From NCBI GenBank assembly GCA_024279275.1, contig JAJRRS010000170.1, forward strand, positions 1 through 36,030: a stretch of DNA of 36,030 nucleotides, read 5' to 3'. Shown piece by piece: positions 8,012 to 16,978 of the stretch (its first letter is position 1; each line of letters opens with the position of its first letter). The translations under genes and the position numbers were made by a program. Under the pieces are notes generated by a model, which saw nothing but the letters and a program-made list of their open reading frames with translations, ran no database searches and was not told where the DNA came from. This DNA is from Planctomycetota bacterium. GTDB taxonomy: Bacteria; Planctomycetota; Phycisphaerae; Phycisphaerales; Phycisphaeraceae.

Positions 8012-11000
8012 GGGGTTACAGACGCCTCCGTCAATTCGTCGGTCTGTTTGAGCAGCTCCTTGGCCCGCTCAAGCAACTGCGACTCGTTATTCTGCTCGGC
8101 GAGATCGATAGCCGTCTTCAGGTGACGGCTCGCCTCGACTCCATATCCTTTATCGATCAACAACTCGGCCATATGCAGGTGATTGGCAGAAAGACTCCCG
8201 GCATCGATGCTGCGTTGTAGGGTCTGCTGCGCCTCGGCGGTCTGCCCGAGCTTAAACTGCACCCAACCCAACGTATCCAATATCTGGGGGTTCTTCGGCT
8301 CAATCTCCGCGGCACGCTGCGCCAGCGGCAGAGCCTCCTGGGCCTTGCCAAGATCCTCAGCAAGCAGGTAGGCCATGTTGTTCAACACCGACGTGTTATC
8401 GGGCGCGTACGCCTGGACCCGCCGGTAATACACCAACGCGTCCTGGGTCCGGCCCACGTCATGCAGGGCCGGCCCCATGATCTGTTCGATCATATGAAGC
8501 ACACCCGTGTCTTGCTCTGTCAACGTCGATTCCAAAGCGCTCAGCCGAGTGATAACCGCCTGGGTCTCTCCTTCGATCACCTCCAGCCTCGCCAACGCCA
8601 TATCCACCCAGACACTCGACGGCGGAGTCGCCAGCCCTTCCATCAACGACACCGTGTCCGCCAGGCTGTAGTCCTTACGGATCTGTGCCGCCACACCGAA
8701 TAGTTGATCAAAAGTCTTGCTACGCTCTGCGGCACGGGCGAATACCTGTCGGGCCTGGTCCTCCTTGCCGACTGCATACAACGCCCGGGCCATCACCGCC
8801 TGCAGCAACGGCTGCTCGTTGACAATCCCAGCGTGCTCACGAAAAAGCGCCTGCGCGTCGGATGCACGCCCGTTTTCGATCTGGAGCGTCGCCAGATTCA
8901 GCAGGTTCACAGGGCTGGGGGACATCTGCATCACCGTGGTATACGAGTCAATCGCGCCGGGGATATCCCCCTCACTGGCCGCCAAACCACCCAACACACT
9001 GTGCCAGGCAGCTTCCTTGGGCGTCTGCTTAATCCCCGCCCGCGCCAACGACTTGGCACGGGTCATATTCCCCTCACGCACATGCATCTGGATAAGATTC
9101 AGTCGGCCCTTGGCGTATTCGGGGTGACGCGACACCATCGTCGTCATCTCACGCATCGCCTCTCGCTTCTCACCCTGCTTCAAGTACATCGCGATGAGCA
9201 GCCGGCGTGACGCCAGGTGGTTGGGGTTAAGGCTCAACGACGTATTGAGGTCTTTAACGATTTCACTGGAACGGTCCGAGTCCTTGGTCCACAACGCGGC
9301 CCGCTCGTAATAGAACCGGGCATTGCCCGGGTCTGCCTCGATCGCCGCACCGATCAATCGGATGGCCTCCTCGTGGTCCCCGCGTGACTCGGCTATCAGA
9401 GCACGCTGCGCCTCTTCCGTCGGGCCTCCGTCAACCCCATCCAGAACCGCCGCCGCGTCTTCGTATTGCTGGGTCTTGATCAACACCTCAGCCAACCCAA
9501 GCCCGATCGGCTTCTCTTCCGGGAACTGCGAATGAAGATCCCGGTAATAAGGCAACGCCTGCGTGTATCCCTGGCGGTTAAAATAAAGGCTCGCCAAGAC
9601 GCGCGTGGCCTCACGCCGATCCGATTCGACTTCAATCGCCTTATCGTAAGCGGCAATCGCCCCCGCCCCGTCTCCCGATTGCAACAGATAGCTCGCCAGC
9701 ATCATGTGGTCCCTGGATGTGACTTCCGCACCCAGCGACAGGATATTCTGACGCAACACCAACGCACCCTGGTCAATATCTCCGGACAAGCGGTGCACCA
9801 TCGAAAGCACCTGCAGGTTCACCGCCGTCTGCCCCTCAGCATCCACCAACCCCTGGATCATCTCCAGCCCCTGACTGTGCTGACCCGTCTGCGCGAGAAG
9901 CAACGCCAACGCACGCTTGTTATCCGAGTTCCCCGGCTCATCCACCGCGAACTCACGACGCAGCCGCAATACCGCCTGTTTATCGCCGTACTTCCCTTCA
10001 TAACCCAGATACAACTCACGGAGCCTCGCGTTGGTCGGGTAACGCTTATTGGCAAACTTGAGCATCCCCAGCGCCTCGTCGTGCCGACCCTGCCGATCAC
10101 GGATCGCCGCCAGGCCTTGGATCGCACGGAGGTTGTCGGGCCTCTGCTTCAACGAACGTTCAAAAGCACTCACCGCCTCGCTGTCGTTGCTGGTCTTGAC
10201 ATAGATTTCGCCCAACAGGCGCCAGCCGTCGGAGTTGATCGGAACCTCTTCGAGTGCAACTCGCAGCGTCTCAATTGTCGCCGCGTAGTCCTGTCTCGCC
10301 GACTGGATCTGTGCCAAGTAGAAACGGCCCCCCGCCTCGTCCAGATTCATCTGCGCCGCCCGGTCCGCATAACCCTGCGCCGCGTCCAGGTCGCCCTCAG
10401 AAACCGCGAAGTTAAACCGCATATCGATCACCTGGCGATCGTCCGGGTTAATTGCCTCAGCCCGAGAGAGCGCCGCCTTGGCCTCTTCGATTTTATTCGC
10501 ACGGATGTAGAGCCGAACACTGCTCATCGCGCGTAGGAACGGGTCAGGCTCGTTGGCAACAAAGTCCTCGATCAACGCAACGGGGTCCCCCATCGCGTCC
10601 GGGTCCAACTGCTTTTCCATCACTAAAAGCATCTTCTCGTCGCCACCGGCATCACGCGACCGGACGATCAATGCATGCTTCTCATCCAGATCATCAATCG
10701 ACAGCAACAGAAGCGCCAACACCTGTACATTGGTCGGGTCCGCCTTGAAATACAGGCCCAGCATCTTCGCCGCCTGCGCCTTGCGATCACCCAAGATCAT
10801 CAGCCTGCCCAGCCCCACCGCCAGGTCCGGGCGGTTGCTCATATCCATCTGCCGGTAGACGTCGATCGCCTGGTCCAGTTCATCCTGCGCCGCGTACAAA
10901 GCAGCCTGCTGCATCAGTGCCTGCTCGTGCATCGGGGCGTCAAGCAATACCGCGTCGATGTGATCCTGTGCCGCGTCAAAATCCTGTTGGCGGCTGTAGA

Positions 11001-12543
11001 TCCGCGCAAGCGCCAGACGCACGCCCGGAAAATTCGGACTGACGGCAAGAATCTCCTCGTAACGATCAGCCGCGGCCCCCCAGTCGCCCTGCTGCGCACG
11101 GGCACGCGCCGAAAGCACCAGCGCCTGCGCCTTTTCAATGCTGTATGCGCCGTACCCCGCAGCCGCCTTGTCGATGAGGATCAAGCCCTCACGGATCTTC
11201 CCCTGCGCCAACGCAAGCCGACCCCCCAGCAGTTGGATCCTCGGCCGCTCGCCCTGACCCGCAGCTACCAACCCGGCGATGACCTTGCCCGCCTCGGCGA
11301 ACTTCGCATCCCGGCCCTCGTTCGTCTGACTCGTCTCCGCCATCGTAATCAGCAGGTCCGCGTACTCGATCAACGCCGCCTGTTTGAGCCTGTAATTCAG
11401 CAACACATCCAGGTATTCCCCCTGCGTACTCAGCCCCTTCACCTTCTGGATGTAAGGCGTCGCCAACTCGAAATCACCCGAATTCTTCAGCTCCAATCCC
11501 AACATCAACTGATACATCGCGTCATCAGGATGTGCCTCAATCGCGCGGCGAAGCAACCTGATCGCACGACGCGTGCCGACGTTCTTGCTCGCCAGCGTAT
11601 CGTCGGGATCGTCCTCCGCCACGACCTCTTTGCGGTAAACGCCCTTCAAGCGAGAGACCACCGTAAGCACCGCGCTGCTGGGGGACGGGTCTTTAAGAAG
11701 CTGGGTTTCCAGGTCCTCCAGGATCGGCCTGACCTCCTGGTAAGGATCTTCGCTGTTCGGGTCCACCGTCGCACGATGCACGATCAGCATGTATTCGAGT
11801 TTACGCTCCGCGTTACCCGGGTCCGCGTCGAGCATGCTCTTGGAGATCGCGACTGCCTCGTCCTTGAGTGCCTGGACCCGCTGCATATCGCCGCCCGGGC
11901 GGTTGATCCGACGCGACTCAAACAACTTCCACAACGCCAGATGGTTCGCCACATCCGTATCTTCCGGGTACGCCTCACGGGCCCACAGAAGATCGTCACG
12001 CACCAGAAAAACGTCCTCTTCTGATTTCTCGATGTTCAGCTGCGCGTACCCGTACACACCCCGGTACAGCCTGGCCAATTCGTCTGCCGGGTTATAGTCC
12101 AGCCTCTCCAGACTGGCCTGATAGATGTACACCGGTTGAGTACCCTGGATGACACCGACACGGTCAATCGTGTCCTGAATCAGGTCCGCGTATTCACGCA
12201 AATACTCTTCCGAATCCGGGTCGATCTGCACCAGGTTCAGCGAATACGCCCGCACAATATTCATAATGTTGCCCGCCTCGACCTGGTCGGCTGCGGGGAG
12301 CTGCTTCATCGCATTGATGTACCGTTTGATGATCAGCGGATCACTCTTGCTGTGGCCCACCGCGCGTTTGAGCGTCTCGACCGCACGCTTCACGTCACCT
12401 TCGGCCATGTACTGCTCGCCGCGATCAGCCAGCTTCTGCGCGTCACGCCGACTCATGTACGCCGCCGTCACAATGCCCCCAACCAGGACCACCACCACGG
12501 CACTTAATATGACGACAAACTTTGTATTTACTCGACCGGCCAT
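8008..12543 (-). CDS. Giant TPR-repeat protein, membrane-anchored
   Basis: The 1511-residue product has a single N-terminal hydrophobic segment (about 9-29, FVVILSAVVVVLVGGIVTAA) after a basic stretch, so it is probably anchored with its bulk outside the cytoplasm. The rest is nearly all tetratricopeptide-like helix pairs; typical units include Y-A-A-Q-D-E-L-D-Q-A-I-D-V-Y near 560 and the regular A-L-x-Y-Y-R-R series near the C terminus. TPR scaffolds accompany exosortases in PEP-CTERM/EPS loci (PrsT-type), usually about 900 residues, so this one is much longer. It starts 6 bp after the exosortase stop, and GGAG lies about 9 nt before the ATG. Its stop overlaps the Wzc-like start. A role as an assembly scaffold for polysaccharide export or protein sorting is inference. 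Confidence 0.88.
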   Translation of the reverse strand: MAGRVNTKFVVILSAVVVVLVGGIVTAAYMSRRDAQKLADRGEQYMAEGDVKRAVETLKRAVGHSKSDPLIIKRYINAMKQLPAADQVEAGNIMNIVRAYSLNLVQIDPDSEEYLREYADLIQDTIDRVGVIQGTQPVYIYQASLERLDYNPADELARLYRGVYGYAQLNIEKSEEDVFLVRDDLLWAREAYPEDTDVANHLALWKLFESRRINRPGGDMQRVQALKDEAVAISKSMLDADPGNAERKLEYMLIVHRATVDPNSEDPYQEVRPILEDLETQLLKDPSPSSAVLTVVSRLKGVYRKEVVAEDDPDDTLASKNVGTRRAIRLLRRAIEAHPDDAMYQLMLGLELKNSGDFELATPYIQKVKGLSTQGEYLDVLLNYRLKQAALIEYADLLITMAETSQTNEGRDAKFAEAGKVIAGLVAAGQGERPRIQLLGGRLALAQGKIREGLILIDKAAAGYGAYSIEKAQALVLSARARAQQGDWGAAADRYEEILAVSPNFPGVRLALARIYSRQQDFDAAQDHIDAVLLDAPMHEQALMQQAALYAAQDELDQAIDVYRQMDMSNRPDLAVGLGRLMILGDRKAQAAKMLGLYFKADPTNVQVLALLLLSIDDLDEKHALIVRSRDAGGDEKMLLVMEKQLDPDAMGDPVALIEDFVANEPDPFLRAMSSVRLYIRANKIEEAKAALSRAEAINPDDRQVIDMRFNFAVSEGDLDAAQGYADRAAQMNLDEAGGRFYLAQIQSARQDYAATIETLRVALEEVPINSDGWRLLGEIYVKTSNDSEAVSAFERSLKQRPDNLRAIQGLAAIRDRQGRHDEALGMLKFANKRYPTNARLRELYLGYEGKYGDKQAVLRLRREFAVDEPGNSDNKRALALLLAQTGQHSQGLEMIQGLVDAEGQTAVNLQVLSMVHRLSGDIDQGALVLRQNILSLGAEVTSRDHMMLASYLLQSGDGAGAIAAYDKAIEVESDRREATRVLASLYFNRQGYTQALPYYRDLHSQFPEEKPIGLGLAEVLIKTQQYEDAAAVLDGVDGGPTEEAQRALIAESRGDHEEAIRLIGAAIEADPGNARFYYERAALWTKDSDRSSEIVKDLNTSLSLNPNHLASRRLLIAMYLKQGEKREAMREMTTMVSRHPEYAKGRLNLIQMHVREGNMTRAKSLARAGIKQTPKEAAWHSVLGGLAASEGDIPGAIDSYTTVMQMSPSPVNLLNLATLQIENGRASDAQALFREHAGIVNEQPLLQAVMARALYAVGKEDQARQVFARAAERSKTFDQLFGVAAQIRKDYSLADTVSLMEGLATPPSSVWVDMALARLEVIEGETQAVITRLSALESTLTEQDTGVLHMIEQIMGPALHDVGRTQDALVYYRRVQAYAPDNTSVLNNMAYLLAEDLGKAQEALPLAQRAAEIEPKNPQILDTLGWVQFKLGQTAEAQQTLQRSIDAGSLSANHLHMAELLIDKGYGVEASRHLKTAIDLAEQNNESQLLERAKELLKQTDELTEASVTP

Positions 12544-12549
12544 TGGATC

Positions 12550-14622
12550 TTACTCTCCGGTTCCCACGCCGCTTACCGCGACATCGGACACCTCTGCGGG
12601 CCATCGGCCCTCGGTGACGTCTACCCAGTCAGGCAGACACGACATAACTTCCGGCATGATCTCCGACAACAGTGACGAGATCCGCTCGGCCGCCTCATCT
12701 TTATCCTGCACCTGGACCGTGACCTGGACCTTGCAGTAGTAGCTGTACTTGTCACGGATATCAAAACCCTGGGTACGCACCGCGTTTGGCGACGGCAGGA
12801 ACTTGCCGTTGGCGACGAAGAAGTACGCGACGTTGACCTGCTGATTGTTGCGTGCCGGGTCTGCAAACGTGAAGTACGTCGCGGGGATATCCGTACCGGG
12901 GACACGCGCCTCAACGTCGGGCGCATCACCCTTGACCGGGTGCAGGAAGCCGCCGGGGACCGTTGGGTCTTCGTGGTAGCCCTCGCCCCGGAGTTTCAAC
13001 GTCGTAGCACCACCGGCGACCTGAACCAGTCCACCGGCCTTGAAGCACTGCTGGGGCACATGCGGCACCGTGTCCGGCGTACCGGTGTAATACGCGATGT
13101 GCAATGACGCGAATCGCCCCAGGTTATCCCGTGTCCACGTCGTGTCTTGGTAGGTCCGGTTGACGTACAACGTGGTACCCAGTTCTTCAAGAATATCCTT
13201 GCTCAACGGCTTGTCCTGGCTGACAAAGCGCCAGTGACCCGTCGGGTGTTCCATCAGGTCCAATTCCTTGCGCATGGGCACGTCCCGCTTGAACATCACG
13301 ACCTTGTTCGCCCAGATTGTCGCCTCCTGCCCGGCCATCGCCGTCAACAGGAAACCCACCCCGATCGCCAACGCCACCGCACGCTTTCGGCCCGTGCTGA
13401 CACTTGAATCGTGAGGGATCAGCCTCGGCCAGACGCGCTTGGAACCAAACCACATCAGAACCAACACCACACCCAGGCCGACTCCTGCCGACACCTGTGT
13501 GGCTAACTCGCCCAACCCGACCCGTTCAGCCATCAGGTCCGGACGCCTCACCGCAATCAACAGCACATACGCAATGCACGCCATCGCTGTGAGTCCGAAA
13601 CCAAACAACATCCCCTTGATAATCGTAGGCTGGTCGGCGTCCGTCGGCTCAAACGCCGCCAACGCCCCGTCCTGCTCATGCACAGCCGACTCCCCAGAAC
13701 CACGCTGCGACTCGTCCGCGATAATCAACTTATCCAGCACCCAGCCCAGCAGCAGGAACATGCCCGCTGCGGGGATCAGCATCAGCATCCCGACAAATAT
13801 ATGGAAGTCGCCCTTGGCGTATTCCGGTGCATAAACGTGTAAAAAGCCCAGCGTCGTCACACGCCCGACATTCACCGACACCGCGATCGGCAGCGTCATC
13901 GCCACCATTATCGCCCGCTGCCACCAGGCCCGCGGCGCCAGAAACGCCATCGCCACACCCAGCGCCAGGAACGCCATCAGCATCCGCAGACCCGAGCAGG
14001 CCTCAGCCACATTCATCGGCGGGCTTAGCCTCACGCCGTGGTGAAAGATTTCGATCGTGTTGCCACGGACGCTCGCCTCGATATCCAATGCCAAACCGAT
14101 GATGTTCAGCAACGCTGTCGAACTCACCGACGCGATTGTCTGCAGTTTCAACGCGATCATCTCCCAGAGCTTCTGCGAGACCTTCACGCCAAAGCCCAGG
14201 TACCAGATCGGGAACCACAACACCGTCATCATCCTAGGCCCAAGAATAAACAGGACCAGCCCGAACAGGGCGATGATCATGCTGTACCCCTGGAACATGT
14301 CGTTACGACCGGGGTGGATCCAGAACGCATACGACACCATGCCCACCAACATGATCGGCAGGCCCCACCAACAAACGCTGCTGGTCAGCTGCATCAGCCG
14401 GCCACGGTTCTGGAACAGGTAATACACAGCGATCACAGGCACCAATAGCGCGTGCGACCAGTCGTTGTCGTCTAAAGAGATCAGCAGGGAGCGATATAAA
14501 AAATTGCGGTGAAGCGCCCCAAAAAGAAGCGTGAGCAACCCGATCCAGACCCACCCTTGAGGTGTGATCAACGGCCTGGACTCATCGGCGGTCGTCAGAT
14601 TCGTCACCGCGGTACTGGTCAT
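12550..14622 (-). CDS. Exosortase fused to C-terminal EpsI-like domain
   Basis: Exosortases are polytopic membrane transpeptidases that remove a C-terminal sorting tail from secreted proteins. This 690-residue protein has about eight or more hydrophobic segments in its first 300 residues. The conserved catalytic triad is visible: C209 in NVAEACSGLR, R254 in NVGRVTTLG and H274 in GDFHIFVG. A further helical region (about 335-430) follows, then a soluble EpsI-type (DUF3485-like) domain from about 440 to 640 with CFKAGG and VAYFFVANGKFL blocks. Fusion of the two is known in several exosortase classes. The ATG at 14622 follows GAGGGC closely. No protein with a recognisable PEP-CTERM-type tail is encoded in the window, so its substrate lies elsewhere or uses an unfamiliar signal. 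Confidence 0.93.
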   Translation of the reverse strand: MTSTAVTNLTTADESRPLITPQGWVWIGLLTLLFGALHRNFLYRSLLISLDDNDWSHALLVPVIAVYYLFQNRGRLMQLTSSVCWWGLPIMLVGMVSYAFWIHPGRNDMFQGYSMIIALFGLVLFILGPRMMTVLWFPIWYLGFGVKVSQKLWEMIALKLQTIASVSSTALLNIIGLALDIEASVRGNTIEIFHHGVRLSPPMNVAEACSGLRMLMAFLALGVAMAFLAPRAWWQRAIMVAMTLPIAVSVNVGRVTTLGFLHVYAPEYAKGDFHIFVGMLMLIPAAGMFLLLGWVLDKLIIADESQRGSGESAVHEQDGALAAFEPTDADQPTIIKGMLFGFGLTAMACIAYVLLIAVRRPDLMAERVGLGELATQVSAGVGLGVVLVLMWFGSKRVWPRLIPHDSSVSTGRKRAVALAIGVGFLLTAMAGQEATIWANKVVMFKRDVPMRKELDLMEHPTGHWRFVSQDKPLSKDILEELGTTLYVNRTYQDTTWTRDNLGRFASLHIAYYTGTPDTVPHVPQQCFKAGGLVQVAGGATTLKLRGEGYHEDPTVPGGFLHPVKGDAPDVEARVPGTDIPATYFTFADPARNNQQVNVAYFFVANGKFLPSPNAVRTQGFDIRDKYSYYCKVQVTVQVQDKDEAAERISSLLSEIMPEVMSCLPDWVDVTEGRWPAEVSDVAVSGVGTGE

Positions 14623-15074
14623 GCCCTCAAATCACCTAATCAAACACTCGTCGTTTCTCACCCACCACACAGGCCCGATCGGTGCCCAATGGGTCCAAAC
14701 CCAACGGGCCGTTCTGGCTTCCGTGATGGTTATACGCTTGCCATGGAGCTACGGTTCTACCCTTTAACCGCCTCCCGGCCCGGCCCACGGGGTATCCCCG
14801 GAAAATCCGGGGTGGGGTATCCGGGGGGGGGGGCCGGGGAAATCCACGCAGGGGATATCCGGGGGCACCGACAGCAACATCCTGGCTCGGACCCGCGCCT
14901 CATAACGGCAGGCGGAGCCTGACCGGCCTTCCCGGCCGACACATCCATGTGGTTTCTTTCACCCGGCTAAAGCTTGCCACGCCCTTGATAGACGCGGCCC
15001 TGATCGTCCCACCGATCTGCCGAATACTGGTTGTTTGGGCCGGTCTTCCCCCGACCCGTGTTAGGTTAAGTCGC
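14623..15074. other. 450-bp gap inside the exopolysaccharide gene run
   Basis: No coding sequence is supported. On the minus strand it begins just after the export-lipoprotein stop and ends at the exosortase start. It holds a G/C-rich block (14790-14866) with repeats of GGGTATCCGGGG-like words and an 11-G run at 14823-14833, plus small GC hairpins near 14910-14940. It may contain an internal promoter or an attenuating structure. I could not match it to a known riboswitch. Confidence 0.5.
14790..14866. repeat. G-rich GGGGTATCC-type block with 11-G run
   Basis: The segment alternates GGGGTATCC and CCGGGG words (14790-14822), contains a run of 11 G at 14823-14833, and continues with GGGGATATCCGGGGG (14851-14865). 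It belongs to the same CCCCGG word class as the arrays at 4642, 16905 and 19056. The four or more G-runs could fold into a quadruplex. Confidence 0.65.
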
Positions 15075-16547
15075 TTAGGGTCTAATCAGATTGCCCGGAC
15101 CAAAGAGGTCCTGATCAAAGTTGCGGTCTAACACAAACCCAAACCCGTACGTCGCACGCAGGCCGTTGCGGAAAATCGCAAGCGGTGTCGCCGCCATGTT
15201 GGTTCCGATGTTGATGACGTCATTGGCTTTAAGGAACAGGTCCGGCTCCGTGCCGTTGAAGATCGCCCGCAGGTTGATGCGGACCGTCGCTTCCTGGTCA
15301 TTACCGATCCGGCGGATCAGGTCGACCCGCTCGGGGATACCGATCGCCGACAGCCCGCCGCCGGAGACAATCAGTTGCTTAAGCGTCAGGTCCTTCTCGC
15401 CGGGGATGTTGTACGCACCTGGCCGGTTGATCGCACCACCAAGATAGACGAAGCCGCCCTGCTGGCCGGGCACCTTGATGATGTCGCCGGGGCGGATCAC
15501 CACGTTGTACCGCATGTCGCCAGCGTTCAGCCGATCGTAAGGAACCTCGATGACGCGCTGAGTCACGACCTCACCGAGCTTCCTCTCGTTTTCACTCATA
15601 CCTAAGGTCGAGCCGCCCGCTTTTTCTGAGCCGACACGGACCCATTCGCCGCCGACGTTGACCCACTGGCCCTGATTCGAGCCGCTGTCAAGACTTGATT
15701 CCAAGCCCGCCGGAGCCGCCGGAGCCTGGCCCCTGGGTGTGACCACCGGGCCGGTACCCGATCCGCCATCAATCCCTTCAAGCAGTTCATCGATCAGCTT
15801 CGACGGGTCATCCGGAGCCGGGGGGGCGATCTCAACAGGCTCATCACCTTCATCGCCCACACCTTGGGGAATCATACCCGCCGCACCTGCAGACAACGGC
15901 GTCTGGCGGATCACCAGCAAACGCTGCGTCCTGTCAGGAATGCCGTTCGCCATCGCAAGGGCGTCGATCAACTTGAAGTTTGGACGGGGGATCGTAAACA
16001 GCCCCGAACGTGTCCCGCCTGTCAAAGGCGAAGCCATCACCGTGAACGTGTTCTGCGTCGAGTTCTGCAGGATCACACTCACGGTCGCGTTGCGGATAAT
16101 GTCACGCCGCTCAAGCAGGGCCGCGATGTGGTCTTCCAACTGCGAAGCCGTCTTGCCCGCAGCCTTCACCGGACCCACAAACGGCAAACGCACCAGCCCG
16201 GTCGCATCGACCTGGCGCTGATACGCGGCCTCCTGCCCAGGATCCACCAGCTCGAAGATAATCACCGCGATCGTATCGCTCGGGGAGATCGTGTATTCAT
16301 TAAAGTCAGGCAGCAGGTCGCCAGGCGTGACCTCGCTAAGCTCCACCGGCAAAATATCCCGGCTCTCAATCACGTCGATCCGATCCAGAATCGGCATCGT
16401 GATCGGCGTGTGTTCCCAACGCCCAACCACCGACGGGTCCATCCACGAGTCCGACTCGCAGCCGATCGGCCCAGCGAATAACGCCGCACCCATCAGACCA
16501 ACCACTCCGATCCTGCCTTGCCACCTTGAGTTCTTATTCTGCGTCAC
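15075..16547 (-). CDS. Wza-like polysaccharide export lipoprotein
   Basis: Outer-membrane or periplasmic exporter component that pairs with the Wzc-like protein. With a GTG start at 16547 the product has 490 residues. I prefer that start because GGAG lies 6 nt upstream, whereas the longer frame from TTG at 16571 has no ribosome-binding site. A hydrophobic stretch (GVVGLMGAALFAG) and C30 in PIGC form a lipoprotein-like signal, with proline instead of leucine at -3, so lipidation is not certain. A poly-export domain (about 80-160, YTISPSDTIAVII and RLPFVGPVKAAGKT) and SLBB-type folds follow. The second (about 358-420, VYLGGAINRPGAYNIPG) is clear. Between them lies an unusual low-complexity Gly/Pro/Ala/Ser stretch (about 220-330). 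It is the probable first gene of the exopolysaccharide run. Confidence 0.9.
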   Translation of the reverse strand: MTQNKNSRWQGRIGVVGLMGAALFAGPIGCESDSWMDPSVVGRWEHTPITMPILDRIDVIESRDILPVELSEVTPGDLLPDFNEYTISPSDTIAVIIFELVDPGQEAAYQRQVDATGLVRLPFVGPVKAAGKTASQLEDHIAALLERRDIIRNATVSVILQNSTQNTFTVMASPLTGGTRSGLFTIPRPNFKLIDALAMANGIPDRTQRLLVIRQTPLSAGAAGMIPQGVGDEGDEPVEIAPPAPDDPSKLIDELLEGIDGGSGTGPVVTPRGQAPAAPAGLESSLDSGSNQGQWVNVGGEWVRVGSEKAGGSTLGMSENERKLGEVVTQRVIEVPYDRLNAGDMRYNVVIRPGDIIKVPGQQGGFVYLGGAINRPGAYNIPGEKDLTLKQLIVSGGGLSAIGIPERVDLIRRIGNDQEATVRINLRAIFNGTEPDLFLKANDVINIGTNMAATPLAIFRNGLRATYGFGFVLDRNFDQDLFGPGNLIRP

Positions 16548-16978
16548 CACGCGCTCCTGCCACTGGGTCAATTAGGAGGTCCAACAGTCTGTCTTACCAG
16601 CCCACCTCTTGATTCGTGGGCCTTTCAACGGGGTCTATAAGCCCCCTATCTTAAAGCAATTCTTTCCACAACGCATCCTCCGCCATCGGATCCAGCCAAC
16701 CCGCCAACCCCCGGGACTTCGGCCCCGGCTGGCCCGCAGTTCGGCCCGACTCGCTCAGCCAAGCCCGCAAGTCTTCACCAAGCATCGGCCTATCGCAAGC
16801 CGGACCTGACCACACCCACCCCACAACCCTAAAATCACCCGTTATAACCCGCTTACACCCCACACTTGCCCTGCCTTTGCCCTTAAACCACAATGCACCT
16901 GTCCGGTAACACCCCCGATAGCTCCCCCGGTCTCACCCCCGGTTACACCCACCCCGGTAGCCCCCGAAGAAATACACC
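16548..16978. promoter_or_regulatory. Divergent promoter region of the Wza-like gene and gpsA
   Basis: This 430-bp region separates divergent genes. No supported gene is present; the open frame on the minus strand at 16651-16893 has no family resemblance. It contains a 6-bp stem GCCCAC/GTGGGC around 16600-16621 and a C-rich periodic array (16905-16975) just ahead of gpsA. No clear -35/-10 pair could be assigned. Confidence 0.45.
16905..16975. repeat. Degenerate CACCCCCGG array upstream of gpsA
   Basis: The words ACACCCCCG, CTCCCCCGG, CACCCCCGG, CACCCCGG and GCCCCCG follow each other at 5-8 base intervals and end 4-10 bp before the gpsA start. It matches the exact tandem unit at 4642-4668 but is degenerate. 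Confidence 0.6.

Noticed and set aside
9466-12024. Long plus-strand open frames opposite the TPR gene (356 and 449 codons)
   Set aside because: They are antisense shadows caused by the GC-rich codon pattern of the TPR gene; the translations are Arg/His/Leu-rich with no domain.
14623-15074. c-di-GMP riboswitch before the exosortase gene
   Set aside because: I looked for the conserved GEMM-type core and loop receptor on the minus strand and found only partial, unconvincing matches.
16571-16571. TTG start for the export lipoprotein
   Set aside because: No ribosome-binding site precedes it, while GTG at 16547 has GGAG at proper distance and gives a normal signal peptide.
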